Shown in pieces: positions 63,976 to 64,000 of a DNA stretch of 64,000 nucleotides (position 1 is its first letter; the number at the start of each line of letters is the position of its first letter). The notes below the pieces were generated by a model that worked only from the letters and a program-made list of their open reading frames with translations, searched no databases and was not told the origin of the DNA. Both the position numbers and the translations under genes were made by a program. The stretch covers positions 1-64,000 of the forward strand of contig NZ_LGRA01000021.1 in the NCBI RefSeq assembly GCF_003116095.1. The letters run 5' to 3'. Origin of the DNA: Azospirillum sp. TSO35-2 (lineage in GTDB: Bacteria > Pseudomonadota > Alphaproteobacteria > Azospirillales > Azospirillaceae).

Positions 63976-64000
63976 GCCCAAGCGCGTCCGACAGCACCGT
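63968..64000 (+). CDS. parA: Probable ParA N-terminus (partial, cut by the right edge)
   Basis: The GTG at 63968 opens a frame overlapping the rsmG stop and reads [11 protein letters not shown] to the end of the window. In alphaproteobacteria parA and parB normally follow rsmG directly, and a short basic leader before the ParA deviant Walker A loop is usual. Only eleven codons are visible, so the call rests mainly on context. Confidence 0.4.
   Translation, partial: MSEPKRVRQHR

Overview
This window is a GC-rich alphaproteobacterial chromosome segment, most likely from Azospirillum or a close Rhodospirillales relative. The main pointer is the order hisB-hisH-orf-hisA-hisF-hisE followed by a 122-codon HIT protein, which I remember as the layout of the Azospirillum brasilense his cluster. 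The hemE / origin / ppsR arrangement and the mnmE-mnmG-rsmG-(parA) block also fit the origin-proximal region of an alphaproteobacterial main chromosome. Nearly every gene is core housekeeping. I see no insertion sequence, prophage, CRISPR array, toxin-antitoxin pair or recognisable defence island.

Layout. 1-5.7 kb holds a mechanosensitive channel (cut by the left edge), a sulfite-oxidase-like molybdoenzyme, tRNA-Arg(CCT), ybaK, folE, apaG and an acetyltransferase. 5.9-11.7 kb is a tightly overlapped RNA/envelope operon (miaB-phoH-ybeY-corC-lnt). A small HTH regulator, metK and trmB follow. 14.6-25.3 kb is the rimP-nusA-ylxR-infB-rbfA-truB-rpsO-pnp transcription/translation block, preceded by a promoter and a leader RNA ending in an intrinsic terminator. 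25.3-27.9 kb is a small accessory group (SDR, YafY-type WYL regulator, VOC protein, EVE protein). 28.1-34.1 kb is a complete cytochrome c maturation operon, ccmCDEFGHI. 34.2-35.2 kb has an Smr protein and an HTH protein. 35.4-39.6 kb is the his operon on the minus strand. 39.7-43.2 kb is a lipoprotein plus hslVU. 43.4-46.9 kb has mltA and a Tim44-like gene, then fxsA and secB. 47.1-51.4 kb is rho, hemJ, hemH and hemE, all on the minus strand.

The region between hemE and ppsR (51.4-51.9 kb) carries an AT-rich patch and a cluster of DnaA-box-like 9-mers. Nearby transcription diverges from it: rho, hemJ, hemH and hemE leftwards, and ppsR, maf, aroE, coaE and dnaQ rightwards. I interpret it as the chromosomal replication origin. 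Five parS-like palindromes (consensus TGTTTCACGTGAAACA) lie in the window, two of them perfect and flanking mnmG next to the expected parAB locus. The right end (55.6-64.0 kb) has qor, ogt, a YyaL-type protein, a DUF6489/ferredoxin pair, mnmE, mnmG, rsmG and the first codons of a probable parA.

Beyond the genes, the most useful signals are the origin, the parS set (three inside coding sequence in one reading frame), a family of five GC-rich palindromic intergenic repeats, the terminator-bearing rimP leader, a folE leader with three 24-bp tandem repeats, and a lipoprotein whose C-terminal half looks like a decayed trypsin-like protease. All calls come from reading the sequence and remembered family features; no database search was run.
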